36,216 nt of DNA from Nostoc mirabile CHAB5784 (GTDB taxonomy: Bacteria; Cyanobacteriota; Cyanobacteriia; Cyanobacteriales; Nostocaceae), in contig NZ_JAIVFS010000087.1 of assembly GCF_020829645.1 (NCBI RefSeq), positions 1 through 36,216 on the forward strand, in the 5' to 3' direction. The position numbers and the translations under genes are program-made. Of this stretch, positions 8,521 through 16,015 are shown in pieces (position 1 is the first letter of the stretch; each line of letters opens with the position of its first letter). Under the pieces are notes generated by a model. It was given only the letters and a program-made list of their open reading frames with translations. It had not been told where the DNA came from and searched no databases.

Positions 8521-8585
8521 TTTTGAATATCTGAGCGATTGAACTTCTTGCTGCATCTTCTATAAAATCATCAACTATTATCTAT

Positions 8586-8600
8586 ACGTTACGTAGTGTA
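8586..8600. promoter_or_regulatory. candidate TetR operator 2
   Basis: ACGTTACGTAGTGTA, flanked by TAT on both sides, matches operator 1 in 12 of 15 positions and is a near-palindrome (TATACGTTACGTAGTGTATA, 16 of 20 symmetric). It ends 45 bp before the TetR start codon, a usual place for autorepression. Confidence 0.5.
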
Positions 8601-8645
8601 TATTATGGAAAGCAAGCGTAAAGATGATGAGCTAACAGAAGTTCG

Positions 8646-9269
8646 ATGTCAACTAAGACTGTACAAACCCCAAAAGCTCCACGTGGACGCCAGCGGAATC
8701 AAGCTGTCCACCAAGCTGTTCTCAAAGCGGCTTATGAACTGTTGCTAGAAAAAGACTTTGCTGCTGTCACTATTGAAGGTGTGGCGGCACGTGCAGGGAC
8801 TGCCAAAACCACGATTTATCGCTGGTGGCCAACTAAAGGGGCATTGTTAGTTGATGCTTTTTTAGAAGCGACACAACCTAAAATTGAGTTTCCCAATACT
8901 GGCTCTCCAATTGAAATGTTTAAGCAGCAAATCACGCTGATGGTGCAAGCTTATGCTGGTGAGACAGGACATAGTGTGGCCTCACTCATTGCCGCCGGGC
9001 AAATGGACAAAAACACAGCCGAAGCTTTCCGAACTCAGTTTCTGGTGATTCGTCGAGAATTAGGGAAACAGGTGCTTCAAAAGGCAATTGAGCAGGGGCT
9101 GTTTATTGCAGATCTTGACCCTGACGTGGCGCTTGATTTACTGTATGGGCCGATTTACTTTCGGCTGCTGATGGGGTATAAACTGGATACACAGTTTGCA
9201 GAGCAACTAGTTGAGCATGCGTTTTTAGGATTACTTAGCGAGCAAGCACGCCAACAGCGTCAAATCTAG
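8646..9269 (+). CDS. TetR/AcrR-family transcriptional regulator
   Basis: 207 residues. The N-terminal helix-turn-helix lies at about residues 20-68 (HQAVLKAAYELLLEKDFAAV, then TIEGVAARAGTAKTTIYRWW and PTKGALLVD), with the classic G-x-x-KTTIYRWW recognition helix. The rest is a helical ligand-binding domain of the usual length, ending in a TetR_C-like stretch (LDLLYGPIYFRLLMGYKL). The ligand is unknown. The upstream ATGs at 8605, 8624 and 8627 are out of frame, so 8646 is the start. It is the only main-line plus-strand gene before the DUF3500 gene. Two candidate operators lie upstream. Confidence 0.92.
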   Translation: MSTKTVQTPKAPRGRQRNQAVHQAVLKAAYELLLEKDFAAVTIEGVAARAGTAKTTIYRWWPTKGALLVDAFLEATQPKIEFPNTGSPIEMFKQQITLMVQAYAGETGHSVASLIAAGQMDKNTAEAFRTQFLVIRRELGKQVLQKAIEQGLFIADLDPDVALDLLYGPIYFRLLMGYKLDTQFAEQLVEHAFLGLLSEQARQQRQI

Positions 9270-9404
9270 CTCAATGATTTGATATCAACTCTCAGCGTGC
9301 CAGATTAACTAACTACTTAGCTTACCAAAATACGACAATAACCCTGTTCTGTCACTCTCCGAAAACATCTGCCATTGCTAAATTCTAGAGCTTTTACATA
9401 GCAA

Positions 9405-9433
9405 GCGATGTCTACGACGGGCTACGCCTACGC
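9405..9433. repeat. cyanobacterial interspersed repeat
   Basis: GCGATGTCTACGACGGGCTA followed by CGCCTACGC is a short GC-rich repeat widespread in filamentous cyanobacteria. It sits in the 260-bp gap between the TetR gene and the MDR gene (9270-9531), which otherwise holds only AT-rich sequence and no gene I can see. Confidence 0.6.
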
Positions 9434-9531
9434 ATGATTATTTTCTAATCAAAAATACAAGACCTATTTTTTTCTAATAAGATAGCTTGTATTAATTGCC
9501 TGGTTTGCAGTGCGTCCTGCGTCAGTCCTGA

Positions 9532-10461
9532 TTATGCTCCGACCTGTAAAACAATTTTGCCGCGTGTGCGCCCGCTTTGGGAAAGTTGATGTGCCTTTTT
9601 TACTTCCGTGAGCGGCAGAACCGTTTCGATGTGTACTTTCAATTTGCCTTCCTCAATCAGACGGTTAATTTCGGCTAATTGCTGCGCGCTCGGCTGACAG
9701 TAGACCCAAGCGGCTTGTATGCCCAATTCGCGTGCTTTTTCTTCGGATGGAGGTTCCGGTGCCGAGACTAGGAAGCCACCCTTTTTCAGCGTTTGGAAGG
9801 CTCGCGCCGATGTATCGCCGCCGATCGTATCGAACACGACATCTACGCCTTTGACGACTTCTTCAAACGGTTGCTGCGTGTAATCGACGAATTCATCTGC
9901 GCCCAAATCGCGGACGAACTGTTCGTTTTTGCCCGAAGCCGTGCCGATAACGATCGCGCCTTTGGCTTTGGCAAGCTGAACCGCCATCGAGCCGACTCCG
10001 CCCGACGCGCCAGTGATCAAGATTCTTTGCCCACTGCTTAGATTCGCCAAATCGAATATCGCTTGCCACGCAGTCAACGCGGCGATTGGAATCGCCGCCG
10101 CCGCTTCAAAAGTGATGCTTTCCGGTTTGGGCGCGATCGCGTCCGTTTTTGCAACCGCGTATTCGGCGTAACCACCGGAGAGGCTGGAAACGGTTATCCC
10201 ATAAACCGCATCGCCCTTCTTGAAAATTTCAACTCCATCCCCCACCGCTTCAATGGTTCCGGCGATGTCGCCGCCAAGAATGAGCGGAAGTTTGAACCCG
10301 AACCTTTCGCCCATCCCATCGCGGATTTTCCAGTCCGCCGGATTGACCGCCGCGACGTGAACTTTCACCAAAATCTCGTCCGCTTTCGGCTCTGGACGTT
10401 CGACATCGACATAATTCAAAACGTCCTCATTGCCGTATGCATTAATTACGATTGCTTTCAT
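9532..10461 (-). CDS. NADP-dependent MDR oxidoreductase (quinone reductase-like)
   Basis: 309 residues from the ATG at 10461, chosen over the longer frame to 10515 because GAGGAAAAA sits just before it and the family begins MKAIVINAYG. Medium-chain reductase layout: GroES-like N-terminal domain ([34 protein letters not shown]), then a Rossmann domain with GASGGVGSMAVQLAKAKGA near residues 150-168. Zinc-ligand cysteines of classic alcohol dehydrogenases are absent, which points to a quinone oxidoreductase/enoyl reductase type. Two N-terminal stubs of the same gene lie at 5967-6205 and 20385-20528. Base composition is more GC rich than its surroundings, hinting at transfer. Substrate is unknown. 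Confidence 0.9.
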   Translation of the reverse strand: MKAIVINAYGNEDVLNYVDVERPEPKADEILVKVHVAAVNPADWKIRDGMGERFGFKLPLILGGDIAGTIEAVGDGVEIFKKGDAVYGITVSSLSGGYAEYAVAKTDAIAPKPESITFEAAAAIPIAALTAWQAIFDLANLSSGQRILITGASGGVGSMAVQLAKAKGAIVIGTASGKNEQFVRDLGADEFVDYTQQPFEEVVKGVDVVFDTIGGDTSARAFQTLKKGGFLVSAPEPPSEEKARELGIQAAWVYCQPSAQQLAEINRLIEEGKLKVHIETVLPLTEVKKAHQLSQSGRTRGKIVLQVGA

Positions 10462-10561
10462 TTTTTCCTCTGTTCTATTCAATCGGGATGACAAAATTAC
10501 TCGATTATTCATCAAGACCTACCACACACAGTCAAGCTATGCGCCGCTTAACGATCTACAT

Positions 10562-10632
10562 TTAGATCGACTGAGCGCCAGAAACATGAATTCCCTGAGC
10601 ATTCACCTATCGGCTCTACTGATGCGATCAAC
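10562..10632 (-). pseudogene. SDR C-terminal remnant
   Basis: Reads VNAQGIHVSGAQSI then stop, matching the VNAQRIEVSGGQSI tail of the SDRs at 11461 and 34708. Upstream, ATCGCATCA (IAS) also matches, with a deletion in between. It is the end of another copy, placed directly downstream of the SDR at 10637-11395. Confidence 0.65.
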
Positions 10633-10636
10633 TTGA

Positions 10637-11395
10637 TTAGTTTGCTGTGTATCCGCCATCTATCACAAAAGGTTGTCCAGTAATATAGCTAGCAGCATCA
10701 GAACATAGAAAAACCACCACTTGAGCGATTTCTTCTACCTGACCCATGCGACCCATGGGAGACATAGCCGCGACATCATCAGTCGTGATACTCATCTCGT
10801 CAACGAAGCGATCTATCATATTATCAGTAGCAATCGATCCGGGGTTGACAGCATTAATCCGAATCCCCTGCTTGGCATAGTCAAGGGCAGCAGCTCGCGT
10901 TAGCCCCATCACCGCATGTTTGCTGGCAGTATAGGGAGATAACCCTAAAATCCCAAATAAACCACCTACTGATGAATTATTGACAATCACACCGGAGCCT
11001 TGGGTCAGCATCTGTTGAATTTCATATTTCATGCTCAAGAACAACCCCCGCACATTGATTGCCATCAGTTTGTCAAACTCCTCCACAGATTGTTCGTGCA
11101 GGGGGTTGATCGAACCCTGAATCCCAGCGTTGTTAAACGCACAATCAAGTTTGCCGTAGGTGGCAATCGTTTTCTGCACCAAGGCTTGAACATCGGCTTC
11201 ACTCGATACATCTGATTGCACAAACAAGCACTCTGCTCCGGTATCGCGAATCAGAGCGGCAGTTTCTTCGCCTTCCGAGTCGCGTCTGCCTGAGAACACA
11301 ACTTTTGCACCAGTAGCACCGAATGCAATTGCAGTTGCTCTGCCAATTCCCGATGTGCCTCCCGTAACTAAGGCGACTTTGTTCTCAAGGATCAT
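10637..11395 (-). CDS. classical SDR oxidoreductase
   Basis: 252 residues, typical of classical short-chain dehydrogenases. TGGTSGIG cofactor loop at residues 11-18, FSGRR after beta-2 (Arg suggests NADP), NNAG at 88-91, catalytic Ser near 141 and YTASK at 155-159. The C-terminus MGRMGQVEEIAQVVVFLCSD, then ITGQPFVIDGGY, is that of the glucose 1-dehydrogenase/3-oxoacyl-ACP reductase group. An AGAGGT ribosome-binding site precedes the ATG. Cytosolic; substrate unknown. It differs from the other SDR copies in the window and is not part of that duplicated set. Confidence 0.92.
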   Translation of the reverse strand: MILENKVALVTGGTSGIGRATAIAFGATGAKVVFSGRRDSEGEETAALIRDTGAECLFVQSDVSSEADVQALVQKTIATYGKLDCAFNNAGIQGSINPLHEQSVEEFDKLMAINVRGLFLSMKYEIQQMLTQGSGVIVNNSSVGGLFGILGLSPYTASKHAVMGLTRAAALDYAKQGIRINAVNPGSIATDNMIDRFVDEMSITTDDVAAMSPMGRMGQVEEIAQVVVFLCSDAASYITGQPFVIDGGYTAN

Positions 11396-11460
11396 GATTA
11401 CCTCTGGTTCTAAAACGATTGGTCAGCAAAGTGAAGCAGGGCTGTTTAAGCGAGTTTGAA

Positions 11461-12270
11461 TTAAATCGACTGACCGCCGGAGACCTCGATTCGCTGGGCG
11501 TTCACCCATTGATTGTCTTCGGATAGTAGAGAAGCGATACCTTTCCTGCGGAACGCTACGCGAACGGTAAGCTTCGCTAACGCACCACCAATATCATCGG
11601 GAAGACCAACGCAACCCAGGGCAGTTTGTGATGCAACATATTTATTCATTTCTGGATTATCGCGTACTGCACCGCCACGAAAATCGGTTTCAATCGCCCC
11701 AGGAGCCACCACATTTACCGCAATCTGTCTCGATCCCAGCTCCTTCGCCATGTAGAGAGTTAGGGTCTTGATCGCGCCTTTCATACTTGCATAAGCGGCA
11801 TAGCCAGGGAAGATAATTCGTGTCAAACCAGTAGAAACATTTACAATTCGTCCGCCATCATTTATCAGCGGGAGCAGTTTCTGGGTGAGTAAGAAAACAC
11901 CTTTGAGATGAATATTCATCAAGTGGTTAAACTCTTCCTCTGTTGTTTCAGCAATGGAGGCATTTATGCCAATCCCTGCATTATTAACCAGGAAATCAAA
12001 ACGATCGGTCTGCCATTTGTCTTGGAGTAACTGTTTAACTTGTTGTACAAAACTATCGAAGGTTTTGGTATTTCCAGTATCTAGTTGCAATGCTACGGCT
12101 TTTGCCCCGATCGATTCGATTTGGACCACGACTTTTGTAGCTTCCTCAGCATTGCTATGGTAGGTCACAATAACATCGACCCCTTTTTTAACAAGGTTCA
12201 AGGCAGTACTTTTGCCCAGTCCTCGGCTCGATCCAGTTACTAGTGCAATTTCTGGGCTGTGATTAGTCAT
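11461..12270 (-). CDS. SDR oxidoreductase with an in-frame repeat insertion
   Basis: 269 residues. TGSSRGLG loop at 12-19, NNAG at 96-99, catalytic Ser near 146, YAAYASMK with Tyr160 and Lys164. It is close to the 250-residue SDR at 34708-35460, except that residues about 229-244 (GALAKLTVRVAFRRKG) have no counterpart: they are encoded by a GC-rich interspersed repeat. The active-site core is intact, but the insertion lies in the loop before the last strand and helix and could affect folding. The conserved GGAGGATTAGG element is 86 bp upstream of the ATG. A near-copy of its first 30 codons and promoter lies at 5282-5575. Confidence 0.88.
   Translation of the reverse strand: MTNHSPEIALVTGSSRGLGKSTALNLVKKGVDVIVTYHSNAEEATKVVVQIESIGAKAVALQLDTGNTKTFDSFVQQVKQLLQDKWQTDRFDFLVNNAGIGINASIAETTEEEFNHLMNIHLKGVFLLTQKLLPLINDGGRIVNVSTGLTRIIFPGYAAYASMKGAIKTLTLYMAKELGSRQIAVNVVAPGAIETDFRGGAVRDNPEMNKYVASQTALGCVGLPDDIGGALAKLTVRVAFRRKGIASLLSEDNQWVNAQRIEVSGGQSI
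11531..11578. repeat. interspersed repeat inside the SDR gene
   Basis: GAAGCGATACC at one end and GGTAAGCTTCGC at the other form an imperfect inverted repeat around GCGGAACGCTACGCGAAC. The sequence resembles the GC-rich repeats found between cyanobacterial genes. Here it lies inside a coding frame and keeps it open, adding a net 15 codons relative to the sister gene. Confidence 0.55.
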
Positions 12271-12355
12271 TACCCGATCTTTTGAGTGTTTTGGGTTGAT
12301 GTATTCATCTTATGAATAAGAGCAAGAGTTTTAAATACACAAACCTCGCTATTTA

Positions 12356-12374
12356 TTACCTAATCCTCCAAATT
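12356..12374 (-). promoter_or_regulatory. conserved SDR upstream element, copy 2
   Basis: Minus-strand core GGAGGATTAGG, 86 bp before the ATG of the SDR at 11461-12270, identical in core and distance to the copies near 5532 and 35546. It overlaps the end of the NmrA remnant's chance frame. Confidence 0.5.
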
Positions 12375-12688
12375 AAAGTTCTGCAACAAAGCCAAGATGC
12401 TCTGGTTACACTATATGCTGCCCCTTGACCAGAGCTTAGTTGAACGCTGAACACACCGTAGGCACCTGCCATTCCAGCCTGGAGCGACTGGGTATATACT
12501 AGATCGCCGCGAACTACCTCAATCCCTTGGGCTGCGATCGCCTTGACCTTATGGGTATTCGGATCGCAAACCAGCGTTTTGACCTGCCAACCATTTGCTC
12601 GCAAGGCACTTGCCACAGAGCCGCCCTGCTGGACTGTCGCACCGAAAACTAAGACGGTTTTGTCTTGGGATTTCACGTAAGTCTGCAT
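12356..12688 (-). pseudogene. NmrA-family N-terminal remnant
   Basis: The frame of 110 codons starts MQTYVKSQDKTVLVFGATVQ with a Rossmann-like loop, and runs through VRGDLVYTQSLQAGMAGAYG to SSGQGAAYSVT, as in NmrA-like NAD(P)-binding proteins of about 290-300 residues. After residue 95 the match ends where the duplicated SDR promoter region begins (about 12400). The loop reads GATVQQGG instead of the usual GATGQQGG, so even the nucleotide site has decayed. Confidence 0.7.
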
Positions 12689-13034
12689 CAGTTTACCCTT
12701 GTCAGTTCATCAAACTTGCACACAGAAAGCACTTTATCGATTTATTCAAGAAATAAAACTTTTGGTTGACAGTTTCTGATTGGTGCCAAAACTGCTGCAA
12801 GAAGTCACTCACAATTTCTCCAGATTGATTGGTTTTTATCACTTTTTAATGTTAAGCAATATTTCACCAACAGTGTCTACGCTATATCTACCCCTAATCG
12901 CATGATCCAGTTGGGCAAGCCGAACAGTTACATAGTAAAAAACTAACTTCTGCTCTAATGCCATTTGGTGTGTCTTTTTTTCTTTCATGCAACAAAGCCC
13001 TCGCAATGACGTATCACAAGCAATTTGCCAGACA
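12689..13034. other. gene-free AT-rich interval
   Basis: I see no gene here. Near 12988-13001 the minus strand reads GGGCTTTGTTGCATG, which resembles an insertion-sequence terminus, but no partner end or transposase is seen. The rest is AT-rich sequence between the mocA-like 3' end and the NmrA remnant. Confidence 0.3.
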
Positions 13035-13682
13035 TCATATAAGTCCTGTATTGCCTAAAAATCGTTCATAGTCTAGTGGAGTGTCGATGTCGATTGCACC
13101 GTCAGGAAATGAAACAGGAACGACTTCATCAATCAATTGATGAATCAGTCGTTTGGCACCTACATCACCCTGTAAAAGCATCAAATCTGGAAATAGCGTC
13201 AGATCAAATAGAGCGGGAACACCGAAAGTTCCAGCATATTCAGAGGTGATGATCCGCTTACCTGTTAACCAATACTGTTCAACTAATTGCTGGATCAACT
13301 GCACCGAGATCAATGGCTGATCGCAAAGGGTGATGATCGCTGCCTCAAGCATATGACATTGGGTTTGTAATGCCTCCAGCCCTGCGTGAATCGAAGAACT
13401 GATTCCTGTTGCCCAATCGTGATTTTCTATAATAGTCACGGGTAAATCACTCAACTCTGACCGCAGTTGTTTTGCCTGTGCGCCCAACACGACAACAACG
13501 GGTTGGCATCCGGAAGCGGTCGCCATTTTCGCGGTATGGCGTAGAAAACTCTGTCCTCGATATTGCAGCAGTTGCTTGGGTTTGCCCAAACGAGTTGATG
13601 CGCCTGCTGCAAGAATCAGCACCCCGATCATTGCTACAGCTTCAGTCTGTTTCATTTTGGTTTGTTCACTTACCTGGTTCAT
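13035..13682 (-). CDS. mocA: MocA-like molybdenum cofactor cytidylyltransferase
   Basis: 215 residues. The signature LILAAGASTRLGKPKQLLQY near residue 21 is the nucleotide-binding loop of the MobA/MocA nucleotidyltransferase family; ITLCDQPLIS holds the metal-binding Asp. MocA attaches CMP to molybdopterin to make the cytosine dinucleotide form used by the xanthine-oxidase-family enzymes of this type. Its start overlaps the xdhC-like stop by 4 bp (ATGA), showing translational coupling, and the Pao-like enzyme genes lie upstream. A later in-frame Met precedes the signature (MIGVLILAAG), so the first 18 residues may be untranslated. Confidence 0.85.
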   Translation of the reverse strand: MNQVSEQTKMKQTEAVAMIGVLILAAGASTRLGKPKQLLQYRGQSFLRHTAKMATASGCQPVVVVLGAQAKQLRSELSDLPVTIIENHDWATGISSSIHAGLEALQTQCHMLEAAIITLCDQPLISVQLIQQLVEQYWLTGKRIITSEYAGTFGVPALFDLTLFPDLMLLQGDVGAKRLIHQLIDEVVPVSFPDGAIDIDTPLDYERFLGNTGLI

Positions 13683-14854
13683 CCGTTCATCAAAACTCCA
13701 TCAATACAAACATTGGATACCGTGTTAGATTCACTATCCTGATGAATGGGTGCTTTTCGGTCTTTTAGAGACTGACCTGATCGACCCGTTAATACCATTT
13801 GAATTTCAGTAATGATCGCCAGCGCAATTACTTCTGGTGAATCTGCACCAATATCCAGACCCACAGGAGCGTAGAGACGTTGTAGTTGTGCGTCTGTTGG
13901 CACGAATCCTTCAGATTTGAGGTCTTGCAGTAATCGCTGGGTGCGGTTTTTAGGGCCAAGAATACCAATGTAGCGTACAGGAGATGGTAATAAGGTTCGC
14001 AGCAGCGCCAAATCGCTCTCATACTTATGAGTCATAATTACAGCAACTGTACGTGAATTCAGATTCAGGTGGTTCCCAATTGCTTGGGGTTCGCTGAAAA
14101 TAATTTGGTCAGAATCAGGAAAACGCTCAAAAGTGATATAGCCAGGTCTGTTATCAACAACTGTGAGGTGCCAACCTTGGTGTTTACCAAGATTAACAAC
14201 GGGAATGGCATCATGACCTGCACCAAAAACTACTAAGGGAACAACAGGATGAATGACTTCTAGGAATACTTCAGCGATACCACCGGGAAGAATATAAGAC
14301 TTTAAGCGTGATTTTCCTTGGTTGAGTATTTGTTGCACATCTACCAAAATTTGTTGCACAAGTGACTCATCTTCAATATCACTAATAAAATTACCATCTG
14401 GCTTCAAGAACAATCGAGATGCTATTTTGGCGCTTCCAGTCACTTTAAATACAGTAGCCATTACCCCCGACTGTTGCCCATGCAGACATTGTGCAATAAA
14501 GTCTAGTTGACCTTTGGCGAATTGGTTAGAAAGCGGCTCAATCAGTACCTCAACTACACCATTACAACCAAGACCAAATCCCCAAACAATATCATCGCTG
14601 GCAGTAGTATCATAATTGACAACAATTGGTACTCCGTCAGCGAACATTAAAGCTTGGGCTTTTTCAAACACATCACTTTCTAAGCAACCACCGCTCACAC
14701 AACCAATCATTTGCCCTTCTTCAGTCAGCAGCATCCGCGCACCAGGGCGACGATATACAGAGCCACTGGTTTTGACAACAGTGGCTAGGGCTGTGAGTTG
14801 ACCTTGATTTTGAGTTTGCTCAAAAGCTGCGAGTATGTTTTGAAGTTCTTTCAT
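13679..14854 (-). CDS. XdhC/CoxI-family molybdoenzyme maturation factor
   Basis: 391 residues. N-terminal XdhC_CoxI part (ALATVVKTSGSVYRRPGARM, then GCVSGGCLESDVFEKA near 51-66) and a C-terminal Rossmann part (PLVVFGAGHDAIPVVNLGKH, GWHLTVVDNRPGY). Such proteins bind the finished cofactor, help its sulfuration and insert it into the large subunit; E. coli PaoD plays this role for PaoABC. Position between moaA and the mocA-like gene fits that role. The C-terminal 40 residues (SLKDRKAPIHQDSESNTVSN) look like a poorly conserved tail. Confidence 0.9.
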   Translation of the reverse strand: MKELQNILAAFEQTQNQGQLTALATVVKTSGSVYRRPGARMLLTEEGQMIGCVSGGCLESDVFEKAQALMFADGVPIVVNYDTTASDDIVWGFGLGCNGVVEVLIEPLSNQFAKGQLDFIAQCLHGQQSGVMATVFKVTGSAKIASRLFLKPDGNFISDIEDESLVQQILVDVQQILNQGKSRLKSYILPGGIAEVFLEVIHPVVPLVVFGAGHDAIPVVNLGKHQGWHLTVVDNRPGYITFERFPDSDQIIFSEPQAIGNHLNLNSRTVAVIMTHKYESDLALLRTLLPSPVRYIGILGPKNRTQRLLQDLKSEGFVPTDAQLQRLYAPVGLDIGADSPEVIALAIITEIQMVLTGRSGQSLKDRKAPIHQDSESNTVSNVCIDGVLMNG

Positions 14855-14921
14855 GGATAGTGTAAGTCAAGAAAAGACAGGAATTCTTTAATGCGTGAAT
14901 TTTGAATTGCTGTATGTGTTA

Positions 14922-15908
14922 CTAGCCGCCAATTTTGGACATTGTTCGCTTGTAAGTACTTGTAGTGCTGGTTTCTCTTTGCTTAAAGTTAATTGTGGGT
15001 TTAAGTGTCAACAACTCCTGCACCTGTGCTTGCAACTGAGTAGGAGAAACACCAGAGCGCAAAGCCGTTTTCAGATTAATTTGTCCAGTTTCGTTCAATA
15101 AACAGGGACGTAACCAGCCGTCAGCAGAAAGCCGTATCCGATTACAACGATCGCAAAAACACTCTGACATCTGGCTGATAAATCCCACTGTACCTAAAGC
15201 TTTAGGAATTTGAAAGATATCTGCGGGGCCATCACCATGTACTCGTGATTCTGTCAAACCCCAATGAGAGCGGATACGTTGGCGTAAATCTGCTGAAGAT
15301 ATCCAACCGCGATCGCTAAATAATTGAAAATTACCAATCGGCATAAACTCTATAAATCGGATATGCCATCGTCTATCAATGGTCAGAGCTGCAAGATCCA
15401 AAACTTCGTGGTCGTTAACTCCAGGAATTACCACTACATTTAGTTTTAATGGGTCAAAACCTACTTTGTAAGCAGCTTGAATTCCATTCCAGACTTCTTG
15501 CCAACGAGAACGACCACGATTGCCAATAATTTGGTCAAAGGTATTTGGATCAAGAGAGTCTAAGCTAATGTTAATGCGGCGTAACCCAGCATCGAAGAGA
15601 CTTGACGCTATGGGTGCAAGTAAAAAGCCGTTTGTCGTCATTGAGAGGTCTTTGGTTTGGGGAAGAGTTGCGATCGCTGTGACAAGTTCCACTATATTTG
15701 GACGTAGCAGTGGTTCACCTCCTGTTAACCGAAATTTGGTAAACCCTAACGGAATAAAGACCTTTTTGAGCAGCGTGAATAACTCTTCATCTGTGAGATA
15801 ATCTTGCCGTAAAATATAGTCCAGTTCTGCTCCCTCTGGCATGCAGTACTTACAGCGAAAGTTACAACGGTCAATTAAACTAATCCGAAGATAATCTACA
15901 GAATTCAT
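14922..15908 (-). CDS. moaA: GTP 3',8-cyclase MoaA
   Basis: 328 residues, normal length. The radical-SAM motif CNFRCKYC lies at 15-22 (Cys15, Cys19, Cys22), followed by LTGGEPLLRP and the MTTNGFLL stretch. The second iron-sulfur site appears as CFCDRCNRIRLSADGWLRPC near the C-terminal third, and the chain ends in Gly-Gly (SKIGG), as MoaA requires. It converts GTP to the cyclic precursor of molybdopterin. A cyanobacterial chromosome usually carries moaA elsewhere, so this may be a cluster-dedicated copy. It lies 67 bp upstream of the xdhC-like gene. Confidence 0.95.
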   Translation of the reverse strand: MNSVDYLRISLIDRCNFRCKYCMPEGAELDYILRQDYLTDEELFTLLKKVFIPLGFTKFRLTGGEPLLRPNIVELVTAIATLPQTKDLSMTTNGFLLAPIASSLFDAGLRRINISLDSLDPNTFDQIIGNRGRSRWQEVWNGIQAAYKVGFDPLKLNVVVIPGVNDHEVLDLAALTIDRRWHIRFIEFMPIGNFQLFSDRGWISSADLRQRIRSHWGLTESRVHGDGPADIFQIPKALGTVGFISQMSECFCDRCNRIRLSADGWLRPCLLNETGQINLKTALRSGVSPTQLQAQVQELLTLKPTINFKQRETSTTSTYKRTMSKIGG

Positions 15909-15934
15909 GATTGCTTTTAAATTAGTAACGCATT

Positions 15935-15956
15935 CCCACTGGATAAATCCAGTGGG
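15935..15956 (+). terminator. strong hairpin between moaA and the molybdopterin subunit gene
   Basis: CCCACTGGAT and ATCCAGTGGG form a perfect 10-bp stem with a 2-base loop, followed on the plus strand by CTTTTAG. As a terminator it points the plus way, where no gene ends. On the minus-strand transcript it would be a hairpin without a T-run, suited to mRNA processing or partial attenuation between the enzyme genes and the maturation genes. Confidence 0.4.
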
Positions 15957-16015
15957 CTTTTAGCAGTCTTGAGAAATAGCGGTTTATACCGAACTGAAAT
16001 TTTGCTCAGTTTCGA

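Noticed and set aside
12380..13001. IS element between two GGCTTTGTTGC motifs (12381-12394 and 12989-13000)
   Set aside because: The two motifs are in the same orientation, not inverted, and no transposase or target duplication is seen.
15909..16015. Moco riboswitch upstream of moaA
   Set aside because: The gap is short and only a simple hairpin is visible; the multi-stem architecture of that riboswitch is not apparent.
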